Assembly: GCF_013408655.1 (NCBI RefSeq)
Contig: NZ_JACCBP010000001.1
Span: 1,426,001 to 1,490,000, forward strand
Origin: Pigmentiphaga litoralis
GTDB lineage: Bacteria; Pseudomonadota; Gammaproteobacteria; Burkholderiales; Burkholderiaceae_B
Length of the DNA stretch: 64,000 bases
Reading direction: 5' to 3'
Part shown: in pieces, positions 7,117 through 15,963 of the stretch
How the letters are laid out: the number at the start of each line of letters is the position of its first letter
Position numbering within the stretch: position 1 is the stretch's first letter
The notes under the pieces: model-generated
What the model saw: only the letters and a program-made list of their open reading frames with translations
Databases searched by the model: none
Told to the model about the DNA's origin: nothing
Position numbers and translations under genes: made by a program

Positions 7117-8361
7117 TTACACGGGCGCCCTGTCGGCCACGGCGCCACTGCTCGCAAACGCCGGTGCGGCCGGAAATCCCCCCGACTTGCGCCGCTCCAT
7201 GCTTTCGACGAAATGGCCCCACGGGCTCCAATCCTCGTCGTCCTGCGACGCGCGGATGCACACCTGGCTTTCATTCCACGCTTCTTCCAACCGGTCTGCA
7301 AAGCGCCACGCCAGCATTGACGGGTCGCGCATCCGGGCAATCGCGATCTGCGCGGCCATGTCGATACCCACGGTGTTGACGGCGTGGGTGAGCCGGTCGG
7401 GGCACGCTGCGGTCACGAAGTGGTAGGGCTGCAAGATGATTTCGATGAGCTGATCCAGGTGCGCGCGTTTGCGCGACGGATCGTCCAGCGACTGCAGCAT
7501 GGCCGTCAGCCAGCCGGTTTCGGCGGCTTCGCTGACGACGCGTTGGCGGTCCAGCCAGTCACCCGCCGCCACATGGTCGGTCGGCTCACACACTGCCTGA
7601 TGCAGGCCACCCACCCGGGTCCATCGGTCAAACGTGCGCTGCGCCTCGTCCGCCACGGCAAGCAGGTCTTGCGGGAACAGGATGGGGCGCAGGTCATCGG
7701 GCAGGCGGGATGAACCGCCCGACCCCACGTAGTCGGTGAACGACGCCGTCAAGGCGCGGTTGAACGCAAATAGCGCCGTGACGCAGTCGTCGGACTGGGC
7801 CTTGTCCGCAAAGTACGGCGCGGCCGACACCGCCAACCTGAGGGCGCCGATGCGCTGTCCCACGTCTTTGGACCGGTCGAACAGCAGGTGAAAGGGCTCG
7901 GCATCGACGTCGAGCGGGGTGGCTTCGGCGACGGCATCTTGCGTCATGGCCGACAGGCCACGTGCCTGCAGCATCAGTTCGCTCAGTTGGTCCAGGGTGC
8001 GGCGTGTGGTGGCGCCGAGCACGCTGTCGGTGTTCATGGCGGTCAGCCAGCGTTCGTGTTCGGCCCGCGACATGTCCTCGGTAGAGGATGCAGACCTTGG
8101 CAAGCCGGTAGCAGGGTCGATGCTGGGCGCAAGGTAGGCGCCCGCCGCAACCGGGATCCCGGCCGTGGCGCCGCCAGACCTGGCATCGCCAACTGACGAC
8201 GGATCGGCGGCGTGCACCCCGACGGTTTCGGAGCGCGCGGCGTCATGGGCTTCCGACGAGCCCCGCGATCGATCCGCAATGGCCCATGCGATGGCATTCG
8301 CAGCCTTGATCAGACACATGCCAAGAATCAGGGCGACGAGCAGAGCAGTTATCCAGGACAT
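7117..8361 (-). CDS. Hypothetical membrane-anchored protein
   Basis: A 414-residue protein I do not recognise. Residues about 4-22 form one hydrophobic segment (ITALLVALILGMCLIKAANA), so it is probably anchored in the inner membrane by its N-terminus. A low-complexity Ala/Ser/Gly/Asp-rich linker (about 30-95) follows, then a mostly helical region rich in Asp, Arg and Trp from about 100 to 390. No enzymatic motif, repeat or Cys cluster stands out. Codon use and GC content look native. It is leftward, with LysR-type regulator and MFS genes on its right and the hydroxy-acid dehydrogenase converging from the left; none of these indicates a role. Confidence 0.7.
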   Translation of the reverse strand: MSWITALLVALILGMCLIKAANAIAWAIADRSRGSSEAHDAARSETVGVHAADPSSVGDARSGGATAGIPVAAGAYLAPSIDPATGLPRSASSTEDMSRAEHERWLTAMNTDSVLGATTRRTLDQLSELMLQARGLSAMTQDAVAEATPLDVDAEPFHLLFDRSKDVGQRIGALRLAVSAAPYFADKAQSDDCVTALFAFNRALTASFTDYVGSGGSSRLPDDLRPILFPQDLLAVADEAQRTFDRWTRVGGLHQAVCEPTDHVAAGDWLDRQRVVSEAAETGWLTAMLQSLDDPSRKRAHLDQLIEIILQPYHFVTAACPDRLTHAVNTVGIDMAAQIAIARMRDPSMLAWRFADRLEEAWNESQVCIRASQDDEDWSPWGHFVESMERRKSGGFPAAPAFASSGAVADRAPV

Positions 8362-8493
8362 GCTTGAGCCTTATGGCGAGGGAACGTGGTGGGCATTAAT
8401 CGGAAAATCGTATAAACGTACGGAGGCAGGGGGCGATCGTGGGCGGCGCGCCATGCGGCGTGCCGGGCAGCGCGCGGACTGTCGGCCGCAAGG

Positions 8494-9390
8494 TCATGCC
8501 GCTCCGCCCTGCGCCGCCAGCTCGCTTTCCAGCCACGCCACGAACTGCCGCGCTTCGGGACCCGCGGTCGGCGACACGCAGTAGTAGTAGCGCTGCAGCG
8601 GCATCCTGAATGCGGGCAAGGGTGACACCAGCCGACCGGTGGCCAGGTCGTTGCCGACCAGAGACGCCGGACACAAGGCAATGCCCAGTCCATCGACAGC
8701 CGCCTGCAACACGAAGTGCAGATGGTCGAACTGCAGCGTGCCGGCAGGCTTGATGCGGGCCAGGCCCACAAAACGTTGCCAGTCGGGCCAGTCCTCTTTC
8801 CGCGTCTTGGCCGACAACAGCACATGGCGGCGAATGGCGTGGACGTCGGCAATTGGATGGGTCCGCAGCAAGGCCGGCGCGGCCACTACGTGCACATCGT
8901 CTTCCAGAAAGGGCTGCAGGGTCAGGTCCGCCGGCCAGCCTTTCAGGCCCCGGCGAATGGCGACGTCGAAGGTGTCGGCGGCCTTGTCGGGTGACAGGGT
9001 GCTGGTGATGACCTGCGGCTCGATCCCCGGGCATTGCTCGACAAAGGACGGCAGTCGCGGGATCAGCCAGCGCACCGCGAAGGACGGCCGCACGTTGATC
9101 CGCACGGCGCGTTCGGGTGGACGGGTGGTGAAGGCCTGCGCCGCGGCGCCGATCTGATCCAGCGCGCCCCCCACCTCGGCATAGAAGCGCTGCCCGGCGG
9201 CGGTCAGCACCACCTGCCGCGTCAGGCGTTCGAACAGCGAGACTCCCAGGTAGTCTTCCAGCGTCTTGACCTGCCGGCTGACCGCGCTGTGAGTGACGCA
9301 CAATTCGTCGGCCGCGCGCGTGAAGCTGAGGTGACGGGCCGCGACGACGAAGGCGCGTATGGCGTTGAGAGGGGGCAGGCGCGCGGGCAT
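8494..9390 (-). CDS. LysR-family regulator, GcvA-like
   Basis: A 298-residue transcription regulator. The N-terminal winged helix-turn-helix (about 5-64: LNAIRAFVVAARHLSFTRAA, then the VTHSAVSRQVKTLEDYLGV recognition helix) and the LFER motif are typical. The effector domain has the RPSFAVRWLIPRL and FDVAIRRG signatures seen in GcvA-type members. ATG at 9390 is preferred over an in-frame start 33 bases upstream because the family begins close to the P-P-L-N-A-I-R-A-F motif. It is divergent from the MFS carrier starting at 9467, with 76 bases between them, so that carrier is the probable target. Confidence 0.9.
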   Translation of the reverse strand: MPARLPPLNAIRAFVVAARHLSFTRAADELCVTHSAVSRQVKTLEDYLGVSLFERLTRQVVLTAAGQRFYAEVGGALDQIGAAAQAFTTRPPERAVRINVRPSFAVRWLIPRLPSFVEQCPGIEPQVITSTLSPDKAADTFDVAIRRGLKGWPADLTLQPFLEDDVHVVAAPALLRTHPIADVHAIRRHVLLSAKTRKEDWPDWQRFVGLARIKPAGTLQFDHLHFVLQAAVDGLGIALCPASLVGNDLATGRLVSPLPAFRMPLQRYYYCVSPTAGPEARQFVAWLESELAAQGGAA

Positions 9391-9466
9391 GTGTGCAATA
9401 TTCTCACGGGTCGGGCGCGGCAATGTCGTTTGTCAGCACCACTGTCGCGCGCGCACCATCTTTCCG

Positions 9467-10621
9467 ATGATTCGCCTGTCCCCCCTTCCCGCCGACCGCC
9501 ATTCACGCTATGCCGCCGTGGCGCTGGCGCTTGCCCTGCCCGCCGACGTGCTGCTGTACCTGCTGCTTCCCATGTACGCCGACGACTTCGGCATTTCGCT
9601 GGCGGAAGCCGGCGGCCTGCTGGCGGCGAACCGCCTGGTGCGCATTGCGGGGTACGGCGCGGTGGCGCGCTTCTACGCCAGGCATGGCGACCGGGTCACG
9701 TGCTCGATCGCGGTCGTCGTGGCGGCTTTTTGCGCGCTAGGCAATAGTGTCCTGTCCGGTTTTTGGCCGTTGCTGGTGGTGCGGCTGGGATGGGGGCTGT
9801 GCTATGCGGCGTTGAATCTGTCGACCCAGGCCCTGGCGACGGCCGATGTACACAACGCCGCCCGGCGCACGGGCGCGTCCCGGGCATGGATCGCGCTGGG
9901 TCCGGTCATCGCGTTGCCGGCCGGGGCCTTGATGACGCTGCATCACGGGCCGCGCCTGATCTTCGTGATCCTGGCGGGGGTGGCGCTGCTGGGCCTGCTG
10001 GCGACCCGCGCGCTACCCTCGGGCGCCCACGCGACACTGCACCCTGCCCGCCGGCGCATCCGCTGGCCAGACCGGCTGAACCTCTGGAGTTTTGTGGAAG
10101 GCCTGACGCTGGATGGCCTGTTCATTCTGGGCCTGGGCTTCCTGGGCAAGGATCTGCTGCCCGGCCAGGCGGTGCTGGTGGCGGGGTTGCTGCTGGCGCT
10201 GCGGTATCTGTCGGAAATGCTGCTGGGCCCGGTTGGCGGACGCCTGGCGGACCGGCATGGCGCGCTGCGTTTGCTGGTGGCCATGTCGCTGGCCACGTCG
10301 GGCGCGCTGCTTGCCTTTGGCGCCGGATGGCTGTGGAGCGCGGCGGCGGTGATCGTGGTGCTGCGCGCCTTGCAACTGCCGCTGGTGGCGCCGCTGGTCC
10401 TGGCGCGCTATCCGGGGCCGGCCCGCGTGCCCGCCCTGGCCTCGCAGGCGATCTGGCGCGACATCGGCGCGGGCGCCGGGCCGCTGATCGCGGGCCTGCT
10501 GCTGGCCCGGGTACCTGCCCTTGCGTTATATGGCGCGGCCGCCGTCGCGCTGGCGGTGGCGGCGCTGGCCTGCCGCACGGGGGCGTCGCGGCCGGCAGCG
10601 ACGGGTGCTGGCTCAGGCTGA
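9467..10621 (+). CDS. MFS transporter (12-TM type)
   Basis: A 384-residue inner-membrane carrier with about twelve hydrophobic segments and the loop motif GRLADRHG (about 255-262) between helices in the second half, a degenerate MFS motif A. The first half has the N-terminal helix ALALALPADVLLYLLLPMYA. The direction and substrate are unknown; the small size and G/A-rich helices are compatible with a drug or metabolite exporter. The start at 9467 removes 36 codons of open frame overlapping the divergent LysR start region. Control by that LysR protein is inferred from divergent arrangement only. Confidence 0.82.
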   Translation: MIRLSPLPADRHSRYAAVALALALPADVLLYLLLPMYADDFGISLAEAGGLLAANRLVRIAGYGAVARFYARHGDRVTCSIAVVVAAFCALGNSVLSGFWPLLVVRLGWGLCYAALNLSTQALATADVHNAARRTGASRAWIALGPVIALPAGALMTLHHGPRLIFVILAGVALLGLLATRALPSGAHATLHPARRRIRWPDRLNLWSFVEGLTLDGLFILGLGFLGKDLLPGQAVLVAGLLLALRYLSEMLLGPVGGRLADRHGALRLLVAMSLATSGALLAFGAGWLWSAAAVIVVLRALQLPLVAPLVLARYPGPARVPALASQAIWRDIGAGAGPLIAGLLLARVPALALYGAAAVALAVAALACRTGASRPAATGAGSG

Positions 10622-10727
10622 GCGGACGGCGGCATCGCCTGACGTAGCAACCCCTAAGCGTGGGATACCGCGACGTCGCGAGTCGCGCGTATCGTCTGCC
10701 TTGGCATCGCGTGCTGCAACATTGCCT

Positions 10728-12317
10728 CTACAGCTTCTGATTCAGCGTGATATCGGGCACCAGGCGCACCAGCGCCAAGGCCACTACGATCAATACGGCC
10801 AGCACCATCAGGCCCTGATGCACCGATCCCACCAGGGTCTGCCGGGCCGTTTCAATCAGGAAGTCGCCGGCCAGCGGCGCGTGCGCCAGTGCGGCTTGCG
10901 CGGCGGCGCGCCCCGGCACATCGACCAGGATCTGCGGATCGGCAAGGCGGGTCAGCCACGCTTTTTCGGTTGCCGTGACGCTTGTGATGCCTGCCATCAG
11001 CGCGCCCATCTTGGCCGCATAACCGTGGGTAATCAGCGCGCCCAGCGCGGCCGTTCCCAACATCCCGCCGATCATCCGCGTGGACTGCAGCAAGGCCGTG
11101 AAGATGCCCACCCGCGCGCGGCCCACGATCTGCTGACCGAAGACATTCAGGTTGTTCAGCAGAAAGCCGAGGCCCAGGCCACCACTGGCGAGCAAGGCCG
11201 ACAGCACGATCGACGGCGTGTCCCGATCCGCAAAGACGAGGCCCGCGCTGCACGTCAACAGCAGCAGGTAGCCCGCCGTCAGGATGGAGACCGGCTTTTT
11301 CAGATTCACGATGATCTTGCTGTTGATGATGCTGCCGATGGCGATCGACACCGGCAAGGGCGTGACCGTCAGCCCGGCTTCGCGCGGCGACAGAAAGAAG
11401 CCGCCTTGCAATAACAGGGGGACGTAAAAGATCAACGAAAACATGGCTGCGCCGCAGATCACCGACAGCAGGAACATGACCAGATACTTGCGTTCGGCAA
11501 ACAGTTCGAGCGGCAGGATGGGATGGGCGGCGCGCCGTTCGACAAGGACCAACGCGGCGCCGGCCAGTACGGTGCCCGCGATCAGCAGCAGGTTGTTGCG
11601 GCTCAGTCCCGCATTCGGCACGCTTTCCACGAACACCTGCAGACAGCAGAGGCTGATACCGAGCAGCACGACACCCAGCCAGTCCAGCTTGACTGGGCCC
11701 GTCGATGCGCGCGGGAATCGCGGCAGGAAACGCGCCACGCAATACAGACCGGCCAGCCCGATCGGCAGGTTGATCAAAAAGGTGGATCGCCAGCCCCATG
11801 CCTCGCTCAGGAAGCCGCCCAAAGAAGGCCCTGCCGCGGTTGCAATGCCGTAGGAGCCGGCCAGCACGACCTGCCACTTCAATCGCTCTTTGGGATTGGG
11901 GAACAGGTCAGCCAGCGACGCGAAGGCGGTCCCCACCATCATGCCGCCCGCGATGCCCTGGAAGGCGCGCGCCACGACCAGCGTCAGGATCGTCGGCGCC
12001 AGGCCGCACGCGATCGACGCCAGAATGAACAGCGCAATGGCCGTGACCACAAAGGGCTTGCGGCCGAAGAAGTCGCCCAGGCGGCCGAACACCGGCACGG
12101 ATACTACCGACCCCAGCAGATAGGCGACCGCGATCCAGGCGTAGTAGTCGAAGCCGTTCAGTTCGGACACGATCGACGGCAAGGCGGTGCTGACGATGGT
12201 CTGGTCCAGCGCGATCAACATGTTGACCAGGCCGATGCCGATCATCGCGAACAGGGAATGCCGGAAGCTGCGGGGGGCGGGAACGGAAGACGGTGCTGCG
12301 GGCGGAGAGCCGGACAT
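10728..12317 (-). CDS. DHA2-family MFS drug efflux transporter (14-TM)
   Basis: A 529-residue inner-membrane antiporter of the EmrB/QacA (DHA2) group. Motif A is seen as GRLGDFFGRKP (around 80-90), motif D as LDQTIVSTALPSI near the N-terminus (about 39-51), and a motif C-like AAGPSLGG near 160; fourteen hydrophobic segments can be counted. The family exports hydrophobic drugs and dyes in exchange for protons. No adjacent membrane-fusion (EmrA) or outer-membrane gene is present, so it probably acts alone. It is convergent with the MFS gene on its left (106 bases between, containing the 12-bp palindrome CGCGACGTCGCG at 10669-10680) and divergent from the lipoprotein gene on its right. Confidence 0.9.
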   Translation of the reverse strand: MSGSPPAAPSSVPAPRSFRHSLFAMIGIGLVNMLIALDQTIVSTALPSIVSELNGFDYYAWIAVAYLLGSVVSVPVFGRLGDFFGRKPFVVTAIALFILASIACGLAPTILTLVVARAFQGIAGGMMVGTAFASLADLFPNPKERLKWQVVLAGSYGIATAAGPSLGGFLSEAWGWRSTFLINLPIGLAGLYCVARFLPRFPRASTGPVKLDWLGVVLLGISLCCLQVFVESVPNAGLSRNNLLLIAGTVLAGAALVLVERRAAHPILPLELFAERKYLVMFLLSVICGAAMFSLIFYVPLLLQGGFFLSPREAGLTVTPLPVSIAIGSIINSKIIVNLKKPVSILTAGYLLLLTCSAGLVFADRDTPSIVLSALLASGGLGLGFLLNNLNVFGQQIVGRARVGIFTALLQSTRMIGGMLGTAALGALITHGYAAKMGALMAGITSVTATEKAWLTRLADPQILVDVPGRAAAQAALAHAPLAGDFLIETARQTLVGSVHQGLMVLAVLIVVALALVRLVPDITLNQKL

Positions 12318-12491
12318 GGGAGGGCGATGACAGTAGCGGTGGAAGACAGGGTTTGTACCAATGATAGGACATTGACCCGGCTTAGGCGCGCTGGCGGCAC
12401 CACCGCCCCCCTGACGCCCCTATCGCCACGCCGCTGTCATGTGTCCGGTCCATACTGCGCGCCACCCTCCCCGATTCCGGACCTGCCTGCC

Positions 12492-13688
12492 ATGCGCCCT
12501 GCCCCCTCCCACGCCCCCGCACGCTTCCTGCCTGCCGCGCTGCTGCGCGCCACCTTGTCTGTCGCCCTGGTGGCGGCGCTTGCTGCCTGCGGCGGGAGCG
12601 ATGACGACGACACCCCGGCGGCATCGCCGCGCTCGGTGGCGTCGCTGCGCCTGATCGGGGAACAGCGCATTGCCTTCAAGCAGACTGTGCAGGACACGCC
12701 TGCGGGCGGCCTGTCGGGCATCGATTACGACCCACGCATCCAACGCTGGATGGTCGTCAGCGATGACCGGTCCGACCTGGCCCCGGCACGCCTGTATGAG
12801 GCGCAGCTGAGCTATGACGACAAGGCTTTCACGCGCGTCGCGCTGACCAGCGCCGTCACGCTCAAGCAGCCGGACGGCAGCGTCTATCCAAGCGCCACGC
12901 AGTTTGCGCAACGCGGCGGCACGGTGCCGGATCCGGAAGCCATTCGATTCGACCCCAGCGATTCCAGCCTGTGGGTGACCAGCGAAGGCAACCGGTCGCT
13001 GGGCCTGGACCCACTGGTGCTGCATGTGTCGAATTCCGGTGCGGCCATCGGTCAGCTGACCACGCCGCCCCTGTTCAAAATGTCGCCCTCGCAGGAGCTG
13101 GGCAGCCGCAACAACGCCACCTATGAAGGGCTGACCTTTGCCCCCGACGGGCAATCCCTGTGGGTCGCCATGGAAGGTCCGGTCTATCAGGATGGCCCGT
13201 TGCCGTCGGCCACCGCCGGCGCCGTGTCACGCATCACCCGCCAGGACCGGACGGGCAAGGTGCTGTCGCAGTTCGCGTATCCGCTCGACGCCTTCCCCGC
13301 CGCCCCGGCTGCGGGCAAGAATGCGGACAACGGTGTCTCGGAAATCCTGGCGATCAACGACACGCAATTCCTGGTGCTGGAACGCGCCGGCATTGAAGGC
13401 GCGGATGGCGTCTACAGCATGTACTTGCGTCTGTATCGCATCGACGTGACGGGCGCGACCGACGTGCAATCCTTGAGCACGCTCAGGAACGCGCAGTACA
13501 CACCGGTGCGCAAGACATTGGTTGTCGACTTCAACCGTCTTGGACTGCCCAGGATTGACAACCTGGAAGGCATGACCTGGGGTCCACGCCTGCCCAATGG
13601 CCGCGAGAGCCTGGTCATCGTTTCGGACGACAACTTTTCGGCCACGCAGGTCACGCAGTTCCTGGCGTTCGAAGTGGTGCCGAACTGA
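12492..13688 (+). CDS. Phytase-like (esterase-like) lipoprotein
   Basis: A 398-residue predicted lipoprotein. The signal peptide ends with a lipobox, L-A-A-C33, followed by G-G-S and four aspartates, which should place it on a membrane facing the periplasm. The mature part has the hallmarks of the phytase-like/esterase-like beta-propeller family (PF13449): GGLSGIDYD, VSDDRS, PDPEAIRFD, WVTSEGN, and the C-terminal NLEGMTWGP with IVSDDNF. In characterised relatives these repeats bind calcium; substrates are poorly known, so phosphatase activity should not be assumed. ATG at 12492 is the first start that gives a normal signal peptide; the very long open frame before it is antisense to the efflux gene. 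Confidence 0.85.
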   Translation: MRPAPSHAPARFLPAALLRATLSVALVAALAACGGSDDDDTPAASPRSVASLRLIGEQRIAFKQTVQDTPAGGLSGIDYDPRIQRWMVVSDDRSDLAPARLYEAQLSYDDKAFTRVALTSAVTLKQPDGSVYPSATQFAQRGGTVPDPEAIRFDPSDSSLWVTSEGNRSLGLDPLVLHVSNSGAAIGQLTTPPLFKMSPSQELGSRNNATYEGLTFAPDGQSLWVAMEGPVYQDGPLPSATAGAVSRITRQDRTGKVLSQFAYPLDAFPAAPAAGKNADNGVSEILAINDTQFLVLERAGIEGADGVYSMYLRLYRIDVTGATDVQSLSTLRNAQYTPVRKTLVVDFNRLGLPRIDNLEGMTWGPRLPNGRESLVIVSDDNFSATQVTQFLAFEVVPN

Positions 13689-13707
13689 ACATGCCGAACC
13701 CAGCCGC

Positions 13708-14673
13708 TTACCGCAGCCGGTAGAACGCGTCGGGCAGCGGCGCATCGGGCAGCACCGTCTCGCCGATCATCTCGCGCAGGGTGCGTTCGATGTTGACGGC
13801 CAACGCCGTCAGCGGCAGGTCATTGGGCTCTTCGCCAAACGGGTTTTCCAGCTCGCTGGCGATGGCGTCGAGCGCCATGAAGGCATACGCGATAAAGACG
13901 CTGATGACCGGCGTGGCCGCGCCGATGCTGTCGACCAGCCCCAGTGGCAACAAGGCGCAAAAGAAATAGACCGTCCGGTGCAACAGCACGTTGTAGGCAT
14001 ATGGCAGCGGCGTGGTCGCGATGCGCTCGCATCCGCCCACCACCGCACTCAGCCCATCCAGTTGACGTTGACAACCATCGAACAGGATGTCGCTGAGCCG
14101 CCCATCGCGGCGCCATGCCGCAAGCAGCCGCGACACGTCATCCAGCAGATGCACGGGCCGATACTGCCGCGCCAGCGCGCGCTCGGCATCGCCCGCAGGC
14201 AGCAGGCGATGCAGGACATCGGCCGGATCCGTGCTGCGCAGCTGATGTTTGAGCGAGTAGGTGAACGCGCAAAGCAGCGCCACCAGCCGCTGCGCATCGG
14301 GGTCGCCCGGGGCAGAGTCGAGTACTCCCACGGCTTGTCGGGTCAGGTTGCGCGTGCGGATCAGCAGTTCGCCCCACAGCTTGCGCGCTTCCCAATAGCG
14401 GTCATAACTGGCGTTGTTGCGGAAGCTGACAAAGATGGCCAAGGCAACACCGATCAGGCTGAACGGGGTGGGATTCAGGTGCAGCCAGGACGTGCCGCCA
14501 GACGAGTGGGCCCAGAGCACTGCCAGGGATATTGCGAGGATGACGCTCAACGGCAGCAGCACAGCCTTGAGCACGGAGCCGTTCCATACGAACAGCATCT
14601 TGAACCAGTTGAGTTTGGGACGGACGATCACGCGCTTCTCGAAGACATGCTTTGTAACGCGATTATCCGGCAA
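13708..14673 (-). CDS. Bestrophin-family channel protein (YneE type)
   Basis: A 321-residue inner-membrane protein of the bacterial bestrophin/UPF0187 family. The family pattern is visible: N-terminal VIVRPKLNWFKMLF (15-28), the hydrophobic segment LPLSVILAISLAVLW, then SFRNNASYDRYWEARKLWG around 82-101, and LPLGLVDSIGAATPVISVFIAYAF with LENPFG in the C-terminal third. Bacterial bestrophins form pentameric ion channels, often cation-selective. It is convergent with the lipoprotein gene (19 bases apart) and divergent from the small gene at 14727. Confidence 0.88.
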   Translation of the reverse strand: MPDNRVTKHVFEKRVIVRPKLNWFKMLFVWNGSVLKAVLLPLSVILAISLAVLWAHSSGGTSWLHLNPTPFSLIGVALAIFVSFRNNASYDRYWEARKLWGELLIRTRNLTRQAVGVLDSAPGDPDAQRLVALLCAFTYSLKHQLRSTDPADVLHRLLPAGDAERALARQYRPVHLLDDVSRLLAAWRRDGRLSDILFDGCQRQLDGLSAVVGGCERIATTPLPYAYNVLLHRTVYFFCALLPLGLVDSIGAATPVISVFIAYAFMALDAIASELENPFGEEPNDLPLTALAVNIERTLREMIGETVLPDAPLPDAFYRLR

Positions 14674-14726
14674 TCGGCGGTGTAATGTCTTCCCTTGTCC
14701 CGATGACGCCGCCGCAGGAGATCACC

Positions 14727-14930
14727 ATGCCCCGCGAATCCGACTCGACGCACGCTCCGTCCTCCCCTTCAGATCCCACGCCGCCTGACTTGCATGAGGA
14801 GGACGCGCTGGACGAAGCACTGGAAGAAACCTTTCCGGCCAGCGACCCGATTGCGATCTCACCCGACCGCGACCAACACGACAAGCCCGAAGGCCAGTCG
14901 GTGGTCGATGATCGGGGCAAGAATCCCTGA
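14727..14930 (+). CDS. Small acidic protein with conserved EETFPASDP motif
   Basis: A 67-residue, strongly acidic, probably disordered protein. Its core, DEALEETFPASDPIAIS, is a motif I recognise from many tiny proteobacterial proteins of unknown function. The start at 14727 is favoured over an upstream in-frame ATG at 14685 because AGGAG stands six bases before it (14716-14720). There is no signal peptide or membrane segment. It is divergent from the bestrophin gene and convergent with nadC. No function is proposed. Confidence 0.75.
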   Translation: MPRESDSTHAPSSPSDPTPPDLHEEDALDEALEETFPASDPIAISPDRDQHDKPEGQSVVDDRGKNP

Positions 14931-14987
14931 CAGGGAAACGGTGAGCCGGCCGCAAGGCCCCCAAGGCGTCGAGCCCGCTTCACGCCC

Positions 14988-15884
14988 TCAGGCGTCCAGC
15001 CCGATATCCAGGGTGCGGGCGCTGTGGGTGATCCACCCGATCGCGATCAGGTCGACACCTGTTTCGGCAACGGAAGGCGCGGTGTCCGGCGTCACCCGTC
15101 CGGACGCTTCAAGGATCGCCCGGCCATTCGTCATCGCCACCGCCGTACGCAGGTCCTCAAGCGACATGTTGTCCAGCAGCACGACATCGACGCCCAGGGC
15201 CAGGGCATCTTCCAGCTGCGCCAGCGTATCGACTTCCAGCTCGATCTTGACCATGTGACCGATGCCGGCGCGCGCGCGGGTGACGGCCTCGCGCACGCTG
15301 CCTGCGATCGCCACGTGGTTGTCCTTGATCAGCACGGCGTCGTCCAGCCCGAAACGATGGTTGCTGCCGCCTCCTACCCGCACCGCGTACTTTTGCAAAG
15401 CACGCAAACCGGGCAGCGTCTTGCGGGTGCAGGTGACGCGTGCGCGCGTGTCGCGAATGGAGTCGGCAATCGATGCCGTGGCGGTGGCGACCCCGCTCAG
15501 GTGACACAGGAAGTTGAGTGCCGTGCGCTCCGCCGTCAGCATGGCGCGCGCCGACCCGTGCACGGTGGCAATCGTCGCCCCGGGCGCCAGCCGCGCGCCG
15601 TCGTGCAGCTGCGCATCAAACTGCACGTCCGGGTCGATCAACTGGAAGGCCAGGCGAGCCAGATCCAGTCCGGCCAGCACGCCCTCCTGCCGGGCGACCA
15701 GTCGCGTCTGCGCCCGTGCGTCGGACGGCACGATCGCATCCGTCGTCAGGTCGCCGGCGCGGCCCAGGTCTTCCAGCAGCGCTGCGCGGACGGCAGGCTC
15801 CAACAGAATGGACGGCAGCGTCGGCACCCCGCGGCCAGCGGAATGAAGCTCGGAGGTAACAGCAAAAGCAGGTTTTATGCTCAT
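14988..15884 (-). CDS. nadC: Quinolinate phosphoribosyltransferase (NAD synthesis)
   Basis: A 298-residue enzyme converting quinolinate and PRPP to nicotinate mononucleotide, CO2 and PPi. Motifs seen: GDLTTDAI (44-51), [15 protein letters not shown], the PRPP and quinolinate-binding [16 protein letters not shown] with [21 protein letters not shown], and VLLDNMS. The length is normal. The usual partners nadA and nadB are not adjacent in this window. A promoter (TTGACG-N18-TAGCAT) and two copies of a 21-bp operator-like motif stand at and before its start, and the next gene upstream is an NrtR-type regulator in the same direction, so NAD-responsive repression is likely. The ribosome site before 15884 is weak. 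Confidence 0.95.
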   Translation of the reverse strand: MSIKPAFAVTSELHSAGRGVPTLPSILLEPAVRAALLEDLGRAGDLTTDAIVPSDARAQTRLVARQEGVLAGLDLARLAFQLIDPDVQFDAQLHDGARLAPGATIATVHGSARAMLTAERTALNFLCHLSGVATATASIADSIRDTRARVTCTRKTLPGLRALQKYAVRVGGGSNHRFGLDDAVLIKDNHVAIAGSVREAVTRARAGIGHMVKIELEVDTLAQLEDALALGVDVVLLDNMSLEDLRTAVAMTNGRAILEASGRVTPDTAPSVAETGVDLIAIGWITHSARTLDIGLDA

Positions 15885-15894
15885 GGCGAGTATT
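15874..15894. promoter_or_regulatory. Candidate NrtR operator, site 1 (over nadC start codon)
   Basis: A 21-bp motif, TTTATGCT(C/A)AT(G/C)G(C/T)GAG(T/C)AT in consensus, occurs here and again at 15921-15941. This copy has arms ATGCTC and GAGTAT with one mismatch and spans the nadC start codon, so bound protein would obstruct early elongation. Confidence 0.5.
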
Positions 15895-15920
15895 TACCGG
15901 ACAAAAAAAGGAGAGGTGCT

Positions 15921-15941
15921 TTTATGCTAATCGTGAGCATA
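15921..15941. promoter_or_regulatory. Candidate NrtR operator, site 2 (over nadC -10 box)
   Basis: Second copy of the motif at 15874-15894, here with perfect arms TATGCT (15923-15928) and AGCATA (15936-15941). It covers the proposed -10 box of nadC. Centre-to-centre distance from site 1 is 47 bp. Recognition by the neighbouring NrtR-like protein is inferred. Confidence 0.55.
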
Positions 15942-15953
15942 TCGACGCGTCAA
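15924..15953 (-). promoter_or_regulatory. nadC promoter
   Basis: On the minus strand TTGACG (15953-15948) and TAGCAT (15929-15924) are 18 bases apart, a good sigma-70 promoter about 40 bases before the nadC start. The operator-like palindrome at 15921-15941 overlaps its -10 box and spacer. Confidence 0.55.
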
Positions 15954-15963
15954 CATCGGCGTG

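Noticed and set aside
10669..10680. CGCGACGTCGCG palindrome between two convergent MFS genes as a terminator
   Set aside because: No loop and no T-run; a GC-only 12-bp palindrome is not rare in such GC-rich DNA.
12359..12374. CAATG-N6-CATTG inverted repeat before the DHA2 efflux gene as a MarR/TetR operator
   Set aside because: Five-base arms are expected often by chance and no regulator gene is adjacent.
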